Positions 25,744 to 35,551 of a DNA stretch of 64,000 nt are shown here, piece by piece; position 1 is the first letter of the stretch; each line of letters begins with the position of its first letter. Source of the DNA: Candidatus Enterococcus murrayae (GTDB lineage Bacteria; Bacillota; Bacilli; Lactobacillales; Enterococcaceae); the NCBI RefSeq assembly GCF_017315985.1, contig NZ_JAFLVR010000021.1:93007-157006 (forward strand). Reading direction: 5' to 3'. A program made the translations under genes and the position numbers. Below the pieces are notes generated by a model. It made no database searches, had not been told where the DNA came from, and saw nothing but the letters and a program-made list of their open reading frames with translations.

Positions 25744-26220
25744 ATGACAAGAATAGCCGACATCATGCTCAAGCAGCTCCCTGAACAACACATGCTGACG
25801 CATCGTAAAACCATCAACTTCTTCGCAGAATACGCAGATTTTATGGGCGAGACGATCAACGATATCCTCCAGCTGATCGAAGAAAACAAGGCATTGCCCA
25901 GCAGCGGACCAATCGTCTGCTTTCACAATATTGACTTAGAGAAACTAGATGTTGAGATCGGCTTTGCTACCCCCAGATCAATTGAAGCAAAGGATGAAAT
26001 TCGCTCGTTGACTCATCCGATTCGCACAGTCGCACTGACTATTGATCGCGGCCCCTACGAAAAGCAAGATCCGACATTGGAAGAACTCATGCAATGGGTG
26101 CCTGACCATGATTATCAGGCCATCGGCGGAATTTACTATCATTATCTGAATGGTGAAGAACAGTCTGAAAATGACTATTTAACTGAGATGTATCTTCCTA
26201 TTAAGAAGCAGGAAGACTAA
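25744..26220 (+). CDS. GyrI-like small-molecule-binding (effector-binding) domain protein
   Basis: A 158-residue protein similar to the AraC effector-binding/GyrI-like domain (SOUL-like fold): paired beta strands with HRKTINFFAEYADFMGETINDIL, an FATPRSIEAKDEIRSL segment and RGPYEKQDPTLEELMQWVPDH. Stand-alone forms bind small hydrophobic ligands. The start follows AGAGGACACCCTT, a modest ribosome binding site. A terminator follows at 26233-26267. Confidence 0.72.
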   Translation: MTRIADIMLKQLPEQHMLTHRKTINFFAEYADFMGETINDILQLIEENKALPSSGPIVCFHNIDLEKLDVEIGFATPRSIEAKDEIRSLTHPIRTVALTIDRGPYEKQDPTLEELMQWVPDHDYQAIGGIYYHYLNGEEQSENDYLTEMYLPIKKQED

Positions 26221-26232
26221 TCGATAACCCAT

Positions 26233-26267
26233 CTACCCATTTTCACGGAGAAATGGGTTATTTTTTG
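26233..26267 (+). terminator. Terminator after the GyrI-like gene
   Basis: ACCCATTT and AAATGGGT around an 8-9 nt loop, followed by TATTTTTTG. Confidence 0.75.
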
Positions 26268-26366
26268 TCCGCTTATTAGGTGGAAAAGGCCCCATTGAAA
26301 TTTGTGATATCGATATTGTTTTGTGCTATATGCTGATAGATCAATGCTTACAGCCTGCTCACTGGT

Positions 26367-26396
26367 TTGAGCTTAATACGGACTGGATGCTACAAT
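26367..26396 (+). promoter_or_regulatory. Promoter of the NagB-like/antiterminator/PTS operon
   Basis: TTGAGC (26367-26372), 18-bp spacer, TACAAT (26391-26396). About 75 bp of leader lie between it and the RAT site. Confidence 0.55.
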
Positions 26397-26476
26397 GTAG
26401 CTATAGAAAAGATCGTGACCTTATTGGGCGAAACTACTTCTAATTCTAAATTTTTACTTGTGTTTGTATAAAAAAA

Positions 26477-26553
26477 GGATTGTGACCACTCGGGCAAAAC
26501 CAAAAAAGCAGGAGACGCTTCTCTCATTCGTCCTGTTATTTGGTTTATTTTTA
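26477..26553 (+). promoter_or_regulatory. RAT antiterminator site overlapping a terminator
   Basis: GGATTGTGACC-ACTC-GGGCAAAACC (26477-26501) matches the ribonucleic antiterminator target of BglG/LicT proteins. Its 3' end (AAACC) is also the first arm of a terminator: AAACC...GCAGGA (26497-26513) pairs with TCCTG...GGTTT (26531-26546), followed by ATTTTTAT. The two structures exclude each other. The antiterminator encoded at 27349 is the expected binder. Confidence 0.88.
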
Positions 26554-26560
26554 TGCCTGA

Positions 26561-27322
<762 letters not shown>

Positions 27323-27348
27323 GCAAGACAAAAAACGAGGTGGTAAAC

Positions 27349-28191
27349 ATGAAGATTGTCAAGCCCTTAAATAACAATGTTGTTTTAGCTGTCAATAATA
27401 GCAATGAAGAAGTTGTCCTTATGGGAAAAGGCGTCGCTTATCAAAAGAAGGTCGGCGATTCCATCGATGCCGAGGACGCAGAAAAGGTCTTCACGCTCAC
27501 AAATGAATTAGTAACCAAACAACTTCAAGAGCTGCTCACTAGTTTGCCACCTGAATATGTCATGCTGGCAGATCGTGTGATTTCTCATGCAAAAAAAGTT
27601 TTAAACAAGGAGTTAAGTGAAAGCCTATATATCTCACTGGCGGATCACATTTTTTCCTCTGTCCAGCGTTTCATCGGAGGAAACGTCACTAAAAATGTCA
27701 TGCTTTGGGACATCCAACGCTTCTACGCTAGCGAGTACCAGATCGGGCTGTTGACCTTGGAATGGATCAACGAAAGCTTCAAGGTTCAGCTTCCCGAGGA
27801 CGAAGCCGGACTCATCGCCCTGCACATCGTCGACGCAGAATTAAATACAGAGGAATCCATCGCCAACGAAGTCACCCAACTGATCCAAGAAATATCCAAT
27901 TTCGTCCGCTATCATTTTAAAATGGATTTTTCGCCGGATTCGGTTTCCTATTTTCGTTTTGTGACGCATTTAAAATTCTTCGCAAAGCGCTTCTTTACGA
28001 TGGATAAGCAGCCAGCAGAAACAGATCCTGATCTGTTCTCATTGGTGACCGCGAAGTATCCGGACGCCTTCGAATGTGTGAAGAAAATCGAGGAGTTCCT
28101 GCACAGAAAATATCAGTTTACGATCACTGAAGATGATCAACTATACTTAACGATTCACATTGAAAAATTGATCAAAGAAGCTCGCGGATAG
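27349..28191 (+). CDS. BglG/LicT-family transcription antiterminator
   Basis: A 280-residue protein with an N-terminal RNA-binding CAT domain (MKIVKPLNNNVVLAVN..., residues 1-55) and two PRDs (about 65-170 and 172-280), each with conserved His residues (for example ISHAKKVL, HIVDAEL, HIEKLIKE). When dephosphorylated on PRD1 by its PTS it binds the RAT RNA and blocks the terminator. The start at 27349 follows CGAGG; a GTG at 27340 overlaps that site. It regulates its own operon through 26477-26553. Confidence 0.92.
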   Translation: MKIVKPLNNNVVLAVNNSNEEVVLMGKGVAYQKKVGDSIDAEDAEKVFTLTNELVTKQLQELLTSLPPEYVMLADRVISHAKKVLNKELSESLYISLADHIFSSVQRFIGGNVTKNVMLWDIQRFYASEYQIGLLTLEWINESFKVQLPEDEAGLIALHIVDAELNTEESIANEVTQLIQEISNFVRYHFKMDFSPDSVSYFRFVTHLKFFAKRFFTMDKQPAETDPDLFSLVTAKYPDAFECVKKIEEFLHRKYQFTITEDDQLYLTIHIEKLIKEARG

Positions 28192-28281
28192 CGAGCCCAT
28201 ACATACACAAGTAAAACGTAGTACGTGGATGGTGACATTTAGTTGGCCAAACCTTCATTTTAAGAAATGGAGGAAAGAAAA

Positions 28282-30171
28282 ATGACAGAAAAATATCAAG
28301 CACTAGCAGAAACAATCATCGAAAAGGTTGGCGGGAAGGAAAATATTAACAGCCTCGCCCATTGTATTACCCGATTGCGTTTTAAACTGAAGGATGAAGC
28401 CCTCGCAGACACCGATTTTCTCAAAAACATGGAGGGAATCGTGACCGTCATGCAAAGCGGCGGACAATACCAAGTCGTTATCGGAAACCATGTAACAGAT
28501 GTCTACGATACTATTTTAGGACTAGGCGTCAGTAAGGTTTCCGAAAATCCGGCTCCTGCTAAAAAGCAAAACCCTTTTGACGCGTTTATCGATATCGTAT
28601 CCAGTATTTTTACTCCCGTTTTAGGTTTGCTTTGCGCTACAGGGATGATCAAGGGCTTCGCGTCGATGTTCCTTTCCATCGGCTGGCTGTCAGATCAATC
28701 AGGAACCTTTATTATTCTCAATGCTCTAGGCGATTCACTCTTTTATTTTTTCCCGATCTTCTTAGGCTATACCGCCGCGGAAAAATTTAAGCTGAATCAC
28801 TTCGTCGGAATGGCGATCGGAGCAAGCCTGCTGCATCCAACCATCGGCTCGATTAACGCCTTAGAGCCTTTATTCACTATTTTTGGCGGCAGCTTCATGG
28901 AATCGCCCATTCACGCTACCTTCTTAGGGGTTCCTGTCATTTTGATGGATTATGCCTCTAGTGTTGTCCCGATCCTGATCGCGACCTATGTAGGATCAAA
29001 AATTGAAAAGGGCTTCTCAAAAATCATTCCTGATGTGATCAAGATGTTTGCTTTGCCGTTATTGACCTTATTATGTATCGTGCCTTTAACCTTCATCGTC
29101 ATCGGTCCGATCGCTACTTGGGTCAGTCAATTGATCGGTTCAGGATTCCTGGCAATTTATGACCTAAGTCCCGTAGTCTCTGGTGTGATTCTGGGCGGCT
29201 TCTGGCAAATTATGGTTATTTTCGGTCTTCATTGGGGGATCATTCCGATCGCGCTCAACAATTTAGCTATTTACGGACAGGATACGTTACTAAGTTTGAT
29301 CGTGCCTGCCTCCTTCGCTCAAATCGGCGTTGTTTTGGCTTTAATGCTGAGAACAAAGGATAAGAAAACAAAAACGCTGGCCTTCCCTGCCTTTATCTCA
29401 GGTGTTTTCGGGATCACAGAACCAGCGATTTACGGGATTACCTTGCCTAAAAAATGGCCGTTCATTTATAGCTGTATCGGTGCTGCAGTCGGCGGTGCAA
29501 TTACAGGCGGCACGCGGACACTTAATTTCGTTTCTGGCGGATTAGGAATTTTTGAATTACCGAGCTACGTAGATCCGAAAAACGGAATCAATCATTCCTT
29601 CTATATGTGTCTATTGGCAATGATCGTCGCGTTCATCGTCGGCTTCGCGCTCGAGTTTTTCCTATTTAAGGAAGAAGTGAAGCCCGTTGAAGCAGCACCT
29701 GCTCATCCGATAAATCATACAAAGCTGTCAAGTCCGATCGAAGGCCAGGTTATCCCGCTTTCACAAATCAATGATGAGGCCTTTGCTTCTGAATTATTGG
29801 GAGTCGGTGTCGCGATCGAGTCGACAGATGGCAGAGTCGTCGCACCAGCAGACGGAACCATCACCTCCTTTTTCCCAACCGGTCACGCTTTGGGCTTTAC
29901 TACCGATGAGGGAATCGAGCTGCTGATCCACATTGGACTGGATACCGTTCAATTAGAAGGAAAGCACTTTACAACGTTTGCCAAACAAGGCGAAAAAGTG
30001 AAGGCTGGACAGCTGCTGCTGGAATACGATGTAGAGTCCATAAAAAAAGCCGGCTACGATTTGACCAGCCCGGTAGTTATTACCAATCCTAAAGACTTTT
30101 TAGATATCATCATCAATGAGGAGGACACTATCTCCCTCTCCGAAGAGCTCTTTACGATCGTACTTTCATAG
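28282..30171 (+). CDS. PTS beta-glucoside transporter EIIBCA
   Basis: A 629-residue three-domain permease: EIIB with the phospho-Cys in AHCITRLRFKL, an EIIC membrane domain (about 105-460), and an EIIA domain from about 490 with HIGLDTV holding the phospho-His. The start MTEKYQ at 28282 has GGAGG upstream; an in-frame ATG at 28267 overlaps it. It imports and phosphorylates a beta-glucoside or related sugar and signals to the antiterminator upstream. No phospho-beta-glucosidase gene is in the operon; the NagB-like protein is the only enzyme. Confidence 0.92.
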   Translation: MTEKYQALAETIIEKVGGKENINSLAHCITRLRFKLKDEALADTDFLKNMEGIVTVMQSGGQYQVVIGNHVTDVYDTILGLGVSKVSENPAPAKKQNPFDAFIDIVSSIFTPVLGLLCATGMIKGFASMFLSIGWLSDQSGTFIILNALGDSLFYFFPIFLGYTAAEKFKLNHFVGMAIGASLLHPTIGSINALEPLFTIFGGSFMESPIHATFLGVPVILMDYASSVVPILIATYVGSKIEKGFSKIIPDVIKMFALPLLTLLCIVPLTFIVIGPIATWVSQLIGSGFLAIYDLSPVVSGVILGGFWQIMVIFGLHWGIIPIALNNLAIYGQDTLLSLIVPASFAQIGVVLALMLRTKDKKTKTLAFPAFISGVFGITEPAIYGITLPKKWPFIYSCIGAAVGGAITGGTRTLNFVSGGLGIFELPSYVDPKNGINHSFYMCLLAMIVAFIVGFALEFFLFKEEVKPVEAAPAHPINHTKLSSPIEGQVIPLSQINDEAFASELLGVGVAIESTDGRVVAPADGTITSFFPTGHALGFTTDEGIELLIHIGLDTVQLEGKHFTTFAKQGEKVKAGQLLLEYDVESIKKAGYDLTSPVVITNPKDFLDIIINEEDTISLSEELFTIVLS

Positions 30172-30172
30172 A

Positions 30173-30210
30173 CAAAAAAGCAGAGGAAAAAAATTCCTCT
30201 GCTTTTTAGC
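30173..30210. terminator. Bidirectional terminator between PTS and LysR genes
   Basis: AAAAAGCAGAGGAA and TTCCTCTGCTTTTT form a near-perfect stem just after the EIIBCA stop; T-runs serve both strands. Confidence 0.85.
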
Positions 30211-31066
30211 TGTAATAATGAATAAAAAAATCCTTAAAGATCTTCAGCTCTGGAGAAAAATCCGCCTCAGCAATCATGGAATAGCCTACGATTTTTCGAG
30301 CCACATCCGTGACCTCAACAATGGCAATGTCCATCTCCTCCACGATTACTTCATCATATTCAGAGATCGCTGTGATCCCTCGCCCCTGCTTCAACAAGCG
30401 AAAAACAAACAGCGGGTCTGCAGTCGCGTATTCTAACTTGGGGATGTAATTATTCGCTGCCGCATAGCTGTTGATGAAGGCGATAAAGCTCTTTTGAAAT
30501 AAGGAAAAGATGAACGTTTCATCCCTAGTCTCCAGAAAGGACAGCTTCTTCTTATTCGATAATGGATTCGATTTTGGAATACACAGCAATAAGGGCAATT
30601 CAAACTGAAAAAGCGGCTCGATATTTTTCAAATCAACCTTTGTGGTAGTAATCGCCAGATCTACCTGCCCCAGCTCCAGCATCTCAATCGCCTCCTGCGT
30701 CGTGACAAAGCAAAAATCAATCACTATGTCTGGATGCTCCCGCTCAAACACATCCTTGAAATTATGTAAAACGACATCTTCTGCGACTGCTAACGAGAGA
30801 TGATGCTCCTGTCGTTTAGACGCGATCGCTTCGACCTGATCCATCAGCTCGACGATTTCCTTCACCGGCACTAAAATTTTTCGTCCATTCTCATTCAGCT
30901 GGAGCGATTTGCCCTTCCGATCAAAAAGTGTCGTATCCAGCTCCTCCTCCATTCGTTTTAAAGCCATACTTAACGATGGCTGTCCGATATACAAGGCCTT
31001 CGCTGCCTTTGAAATATTCTCTGTCCGCGCAATCTCAACAAAATACCTCAGCTTCTGAATATCCAT
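30206..31066 (-). CDS. LysR-family transcriptional regulator
   Basis: A 286-residue regulator with the N-terminal HTH MDIQKLRYFVEIARTENISKAAKALYIGQPSLSMALKRME and a C-terminal substrate-binding domain. It is convergent with the PTS operon and has no divergent partner nearby, so its target is unclear. The start is the usual one for the family; GGGGGGATT lies upstream. Confidence 0.9.
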   Translation of the reverse strand: MDIQKLRYFVEIARTENISKAAKALYIGQPSLSMALKRMEEELDTTLFDRKGKSLQLNENGRKILVPVKEIVELMDQVEAIASKRQEHHLSLAVAEDVVLHNFKDVFEREHPDIVIDFCFVTTQEAIEMLELGQVDLAITTTKVDLKNIEPLFQFELPLLLCIPKSNPLSNKKKLSFLETRDETFIFSLFQKSFIAFINSYAAANNYIPKLEYATADPLFVFRLLKQGRGITAISEYDEVIVEEMDIAIVEVTDVARKIVGYSMIAEADFSPELKIFKDFFIHYYS

Positions 31067-31188
31067 TCTCCAAATCCCCCCTCAATTCTTATTATAGCGA
31101 GAACTAATAGGAGATAGTATTCAAATTTTTTATCCAGTCACTGATTGCGGGATCGGTCTTCTCGTTTGAAAAGGAAGGGATAGCAAAA

Positions 31189-31228
31189 GTCCATAAATCA
31201 TTTTTAGCTAAAAGAATAATTTATGGAC
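31189..31228. repeat. Inverted repeat enclosing a palindrome
   Basis: GTCCATAAAT (31189-31198) and ATTTATGGAC (31219-31228) are perfect arms; between them lies the palindrome TTTTAGCTAAAA (31202-31213). It lies in the gene-free stretch 31067-31297, between the LysR gene and the glsB terminator. Function unknown. Confidence 0.55.
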
Positions 31229-31297
31229 CCTCACTATGTTTTCTTTTAGCAGCTGTTCTGCTTTAATAGACTCCTAAGCAATAAGAAGCACACGAAA

Positions 31298-31338
31298 AAA
31301 GCAGGAGAGCTCCCTGAATTGGCAACTCTCCTGCTTTT
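31298..31338 (-). terminator. Terminator of the gls24 stress operon
   Basis: On the minus strand AAAGCAGGAGAG pairs with CTCTCCTGCTTT and is followed by TTTCG; it is just after the last gene of the operon. Confidence 0.75.
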
Positions 31339-31365
31339 GTGTTTAGTATGTTTTGTATTTCCGTA

Positions 31366-31608
31366 CTACATTTTTCTGGCAAAGAATGAAACGACTAATA
31401 CCAAGACAATCGCTCCAATCAGCGATGGTACGATTGCCATACCGCCAATGACTGGTCCCCACGTTCCTAATAAGGCTTGTCCGATCGCTGAACCTATCAG
31501 TCCGGCGATAATATTTGCGATGATTCCCATTGAAGAGCCTTTGTTAGTGATCGCTCCAGCGATGGCACCGATGACTCCCCCTACGATTAATGACCAAATA
31601 AATCCCAT
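31366..31608 (-). CDS. glsB: GlsB/YeaQ/YmgE-family stress response membrane protein
   Basis: An 80-residue protein with three Gly/Ala-rich membrane segments (GFIWSLIVGGVIGAIAGAI..., GIIANIIAGLIGSAIGQALLG, VPSLIGAIVLVLVVSF), the typical transglycosylase-associated (YeaQ) pattern. AAAGGAGG precedes the start. It is the last gene of the gls24 operon, 25 bp after gls24. Confidence 0.87.
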   Translation of the reverse strand: MGFIWSLIVGGVIGAIAGAITNKGSSMGIIANIIAGLIGSAIGQALLGTWGPVIGGMAIVPSLIGAIVLVLVVSFFARKM

Positions 31609-31633
31609 GATTTATTTCCTCCTTTAGTATTGA

Positions 31634-32281
31634 TTAATCCACTCGCGGTTCATTGTTTTCTTTAAGCTTATCCGCGCCGTTATTTACTGCTGTTTTAGCC
31701 TTATCCGTTTGCTTTGAAGCAAAGTCGCCTGTTTTCTTGGCAGCATCTGTTACTTTGTCTTGAACGGTTTCGCTATCTTTTGCAAACTCTTCTTTTGTTT
31801 TAATATCCTTGACCTTCACATTGACCTCGATCACATCCAGGTGCGTCATGTCTTGAACTTCTTTAGCGATAATTTTTTTGATTTGTTCGAAGATGTCATT
31901 GATATCTTTTCCGTATTCAACAACAACCTCCATATCCACTGCGACCTGTTCTTTGCCGACTTCGGTTTCGATGCCTGCTGTAACATTGTCCGTATTGACT
32001 AATTTTTCAGCTGCGTTAGAAAAGAAGCCGCCATCAACCGTCAATAGACCATCGACGTTTTCTAGTGCGATCCCAATAATTTTTTGAATGACTTTATCGT
32101 CATAAGTGACTTCACCCTTCATTGATGCACCACTTTCGTTAGCTTGATCAAATCCGTTATGCGTTGGCTTTGCTCCGTCATTACTGTGTGTACGGGCGTT
32201 TTGTTCTGCATTAGGCGGTATTACTGGCTCCGCATGTGTGACTGGTGTGTGTGTTTGATTCGTATTTTTATTGTTTTCCAT
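31634..32281 (-). CDS. gls24: Asp23/Gls24-family envelope stress response protein
   Basis: A 215-residue protein. An N-terminal low-complexity stretch (1-52, rich in Asn, His and Thr) precedes the Asp23 domain (GEVTYDDKVIQKIIGIALENVDGLLTVDGG to VNVKVKDIKTKEEF, about 54-170), followed by a charged Lys/Ala tail. Gls24-type proteins are induced by starvation, bile salts and stationary phase in enterococci and are held at the membrane by AmaP, whose gene lies two genes upstream. Confidence 0.92.
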   Translation of the reverse strand: MENNKNTNQTHTPVTHAEPVIPPNAEQNARTHSNDGAKPTHNGFDQANESGASMKGEVTYDDKVIQKIIGIALENVDGLLTVDGGFFSNAAEKLVNTDNVTAGIETEVGKEQVAVDMEVVVEYGKDINDIFEQIKKIIAKEVQDMTHLDVIEVNVKVKDIKTKEEFAKDSETVQDKVTDAAKKTGDFASKQTDKAKTAVNNGADKLKENNEPRVD

Positions 32282-32293
32282 ATTGAAAACCTC

Positions 32294-32482
32294 CTATGAT
32301 TTAAAATAATGATCCATTAATTTGGTTTCTTTTAAATAGAAACCCACTCTGACCCCGATCGCTACCATAAGGAGGATCAGCAGTGTTTTGAAAAAACCGA
32401 CTGACAGCCATAAAACAGCTAAGATCAGGCCAAGCACTCCGAAAAGAATCGGAAGCTTGTAGGTCGATAAAAATTCATTCAT
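32294..32482 (-). CDS. DUF2273-family small membrane protein
   Basis: A 62-residue protein with two hydrophobic segments (LPILFGVLGLILAVLWLSVGF and TLLILLMVAIGVRVGFYL). DUF2273 proteins sit between amaP and asp23/gls24 genes in many Firmicutes, as here. AGGAGG precedes the start. Confidence 0.88.
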   Translation of the reverse strand: MNEFLSTYKLPILFGVLGLILAVLWLSVGFFKTLLILLMVAIGVRVGFYLKETKLMDHYFKS

Positions 32483-32494
32483 GTCACAAACCTC

Positions 32495-33061
32495 CTATTT
32501 TACACGAGTGTCATCTGAATATTGCTTGTGCTCTGTCTCTTGATAACCGGTATATTTCACAGCAACCTTCACTGGTTCCTCGGTTCCAAGCATTTGTTTT
32601 ACCTTTTGTTCGATCTCACTCATCAACGTTCCTGTTTTTCCAATCAATGAGGAGGTCCGTTTTAATTTTCCTTTGATATTTACCTTTATTTTATTGCGTG
32701 TCGCCCGAACGACTACTCTAGGTGAATCGACAAACTCCTCGTCACGCAGGTAAGAACGCACCATGCCCTCGATCGCCGATTTGTCCAGCGTCAGCTGACC
32801 ATCGCCGCGTTTTAGGGTAAAGGTACTGATCGTTTTCGGATAGAAAAGCAGCACCAAAATCACGATCAAAAGAATGGCCACAAAAACTACCGCTGCCCAA
32901 AAGATATATTGCTGCATGATGTTGTTCGTCACCGAGAAGAAACGGAAACGTTCCAGCATAAATGGTAATGGATAGACCGAGCTTAGCAGTATTGAAAACA
33001 GCAGCACTGTTATAAGAACGATGGAGACGATGATTCCAATTGCTTTTATTCCTCTATTCAT
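32495..33061 (-). CDS. amaP: Alkaline shock response membrane anchor protein AmaP
   Basis: A 188-residue protein with two membrane segments near 6-28 and 52-75 and a cytoplasmic alkaline-shock-like domain that binds Asp23/Gls24 proteins. The start MNRGIKAIGI at 33061 has GGAGG upstream; the longer ORF to 33127 runs into the preceding gene. It tethers the Gls24 protein at the membrane (known for S. aureus AmaP-Asp23). Confidence 0.88.
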   Translation of the reverse strand: MNRGIKAIGIIVSIVLITVLLFSILLSSVYPLPFMLERFRFFSVTNNIMQQYIFWAAVVFVAILLIVILVLLFYPKTISTFTLKRGDGQLTLDKSAIEGMVRSYLRDEEFVDSPRVVVRATRNKIKVNIKGKLKRTSSLIGKTGTLMSEIEQKVKQMLGTEEPVKVAVKYTGYQETEHKQYSDDTRVK

Positions 33062-33092
33062 TTTTTGCACCTCCAAATGACGTAAGCGTCGC

Positions 33093-33986
33093 TTATGGAT
33101 TGATCGCTTCTCCGCCGGTAACACCATAGATCTGAGCGGTCACATAGCTAGCCTTATTAGAAGCTAAGAAGACATACACATCTGCTAATTCAGCAGGCTG
33201 TCCCGCTCTTTCCAGCAAGCTATCTTGACCAAACTCTGGAATCGCGTCTGTCGGCTGTCCGCCGTCCAGTTGCAGCGGTGTCCAGATTGGACCAGGAGCT
33301 ACGCCGTTTACTCGGATGCCTTTAGGCGCCAGCTGTTTCGCTAAACCGATTGTAAAATTGGCGATCGCTGCTTTGGTTGAGGCATAGTCAAGCAGATGAT
33401 CACTTGGATTCGTCGCTTGAACAGACGTCGTAGTTACGATTGCGCCTCCTGCCGGAATATGCGGTACCGCTTCTTTTACGATGGCGAACATCGCGATAAT
33501 GTTCACTGCGAAGGTATCTTTGACCTGCTCCATCGGTAAATCAACGATTGATTGAGATGAAATCTGTTGGCCAGCATTCAATACCAGCGTGTCTAAACCG
33601 CCTAGCTCCGCAACGGCCTTTTCAACCATTTCCTTCGGAGCGGCTTCGTCTCTTAAATCATATGGCAGCAATGCCGCTTTGCAGCCAGCTTCCTTGATAT
33701 AGTTCGCCACTTCCTCTGCGTCGGCCTCTTCACCAGGGAAAAAGTGCAACGCGATATCCGCACCTTCTCTTGCATAAGCGATCGCTGCGGCACGCCCGAT
33801 CCCAGAATCTCCGCCTGTGATTAATACACGGCGATTTTCTAGCTGGCTCGATCCTACATACGTTTCCTCTCCGCAATCAGGTACAGGCTGCATGTTTTGC
33901 TGCAGCGCCGGAGTGTCCTGATCTTGTTTTTGAAATTCCTCCGTGTGATAAAGTCTACGTGGATCAATTAATTTTGGTTCACTCAT
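33093..33986 (-). CDS. SDR-family oxidoreductase, general-stress type
   Basis: A 297-residue short-chain dehydrogenase with a 45-residue N-terminal extension (ending ENRRVLITGGDSGIGRAAAIAYAREG) typical of YhdF/YhxC-type stress proteins. The cofactor motif TGGDSGIG, the N of LNAGQQ, and the YxxxK pair (DYASTKAAI) are intact. AAGGAGG precedes the start. It lies between the corA-like gene and amaP in the stress operon; the substrate is unknown. Confidence 0.9.
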   Translation of the reverse strand: MSEPKLIDPRRLYHTEEFQKQDQDTPALQQNMQPVPDCGEETYVGSSQLENRRVLITGGDSGIGRAAAIAYAREGADIALHFFPGEEADAEEVANYIKEAGCKAALLPYDLRDEAAPKEMVEKAVAELGGLDTLVLNAGQQISSQSIVDLPMEQVKDTFAVNIIAMFAIVKEAVPHIPAGGAIVTTTSVQATNPSDHLLDYASTKAAIANFTIGLAKQLAPKGIRVNGVAPGPIWTPLQLDGGQPTDAIPEFGQDSLLERAGQPAELADVYVFLASNKASYVTAQIYGVTGGEAINP

Positions 33987-34006
33987 AGTTATCCTCCTTG
34001 AAATAT

Positions 34007-34945
34007 TTATTTTGTATAATCCTTTTTAAACAGATAATAGCCAACCACCACTGCGGCAACGACCGCACCTGCGACGACGAGTAAAAACCCTAAAGTCGAG
34101 CTCTTCCCCGGCAAGCCGCCAGTGTTCATACCCCAGAGCCCAGCGATCACCGCTGGAATCGAAATGACCAGCGCGGTTGAATCAAGATATTTCATCAGAT
34201 GATTCAAATTATTGTCCATCATGCCATTAAAAAGGTCTCCGATACTTTCCAATAAATCGCGGTAGATCGCGATCATTTTTTCTGTTTGCTTTTGCCGTAA
34301 TTGGACATCGTACAACAAGCGTTCATCAGCCAATCGCTGGATAAAATTATCTGAAGCCCATAAATTGTCCAGTGTTTCTCTCTGATCTCTTAACGTGTGG
34401 TCGATATACACGACGTCACGCTCTAAATCCGCTTGCTTATAGAGCTCCTCATTTTCTGTCGTCTTGCGTGCTTCCTTATCCAACGCATCAATCGTTTTTT
34501 TCATTTCCTTCAACTCTTTTACATAATGCGTGTATATATCTAAAATCGCGTAGGCGATGATTTTTTCGAAAGAGTTAAGCTGTTTCGGATATTTCTTAAT
34601 CAGATGTTCAACAAAATTGCTTTCCCTATCCAGACTGGTGATCAATAATTCATCCGAGAGAATAAAGGAAATAGGCGTCAGCCGTTTTTCGATCCGCTCC
34701 TGTTTACTAGAAAGATCAATCACGATCAACGAAAGCGGGTTTCTTAACGTAGTCCCTGAAAGCCGCTCGACTCTTGATACCTCTTCAGGATAAGCATTTC
34801 CCATAAAAAGATCCTTTGGCAGCCGATACTCTGTAATGACTTTTTCGATTTCTTCAGTATTGCTGCTATCAACGATCAGCCAATTGAAATGCGTCTCATC
34901 CGTCATTAGTGCTTTTTTCTTATCAACAAAATAATGGTCCACCAT
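34007..34945 (-). CDS. CorA-family magnesium/cation transporter
   Basis: A 312-residue protein with a long cytoplasmic N-terminal domain, a helical stalk and two C-terminal membrane helices. The GMN signature is present as LWGMNTGG before the last helix. The start follows GGAGGCGATATTAGTA. It is the first gene of the stress operon, which then runs SDR, amaP, DUF2273, gls24, glsB. The 100 bp before it contain the repeated sequence GGAGCTGATTT twice. Confidence 0.87.
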   Translation of the reverse strand: MVDHYFVDKKKALMTDETHFNWLIVDSSNTEEIEKVITEYRLPKDLFMGNAYPEEVSRVERLSGTTLRNPLSLIVIDLSSKQERIEKRLTPISFILSDELLITSLDRESNFVEHLIKKYPKQLNSFEKIIAYAILDIYTHYVKELKEMKKTIDALDKEARKTTENEELYKQADLERDVVYIDHTLRDQRETLDNLWASDNFIQRLADERLLYDVQLRQKQTEKMIAIYRDLLESIGDLFNGMMDNNLNHLMKYLDSTALVISIPAVIAGLWGMNTGGLPGKSSTLGFLLVVAGAVVAAVVVGYYLFKKDYTK

Positions 34946-35331
34946 TACTAATATCGCCTCCTGCTAATCAGAAATATGCAGCCAGCAAAGGTAAATCAGC
35001 TCCCTATTTTTTGACAAAATCAGCTCCTTTTTTAAATTGTCTCTAATCTCTACACTATTCAGCATAGGACGACTCGTTATTTTAGGCAAAAAATATGCTT
35101 ATAAATTCTTTTAAAACTAACTAATAATAAGCAATTAAGCGAAATGTTAAGCGCTCGCAATGAAGTTAGTTATGTTTTGTGATGTTTTTTTAATTGAAAA
35201 CCTACTTATATATCTTTCTCTCATTTAACGAAGCATTACAAACATTTCACAAACTAAATCTTTCCATTTTTTACCCGCTTTTGTTCTCGCCGAATTTTAA
35301 TTTAATGTTTTTACACTCTCTACAAATAGAA
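34946..35331. other. AT-rich intergenic region upstream of the stress operon
   Basis: No gene is seen here. The part nearest the operon has two direct repeats of AAATCAGCTCC (plus strand) about 30 bp apart, at roughly 34993-35035, a possible regulator site. No clear promoter boxes could be set. Confidence 0.4.
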
Positions 35332-35380
35332 AAAAGCTTGATCAATCGATGAAATCATCACATCGGTCGATCAAGCTTTT
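35332..35380. terminator. Hairpin terminator
   Basis: AAAAGCTTGATC and GATCAAGCTTTT with an extended stem around ATCGATG/CATCGGT. It works in either direction and lies between the tiny ORF at 35397 and the stress operon. Confidence 0.7.
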
Positions 35381-35396
35381 CTAAGTTATTCTGTTA

Positions 35397-35546
35397 CTAT
35401 TTGATATTATGTCTTCTCACTAAAACAAGGGCAGCATAGCTAGGAGAAATCCCAAACACACCATTTAAGATCAAATCACTATTCTTATAGATGGATCGAT
35501 TTTTCACTTGTGGTTCAGTTAATTTAACTAAGCACATTAAAAACAT
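35397..35546 (-). CDS. Possible 49-residue small protein
   Basis: An ORF too short for standard prediction: MFLMCLVKLTEPQVKNRSIY and then a hydrophobic part with LNGVFGISPSYAALVLV, ending RRHNIK. A weak AGGG lies 8 bp before the ATG and the terminator at 35332-35380 lies after it. No family recognised; it could be a chance ORF. Confidence 0.25.
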   Translation of the reverse strand: MFLMCLVKLTEPQVKNRSIYKNSDLILNGVFGISPSYAALVLVRRHNIK

Positions 35547-35551
35547 TTTTG

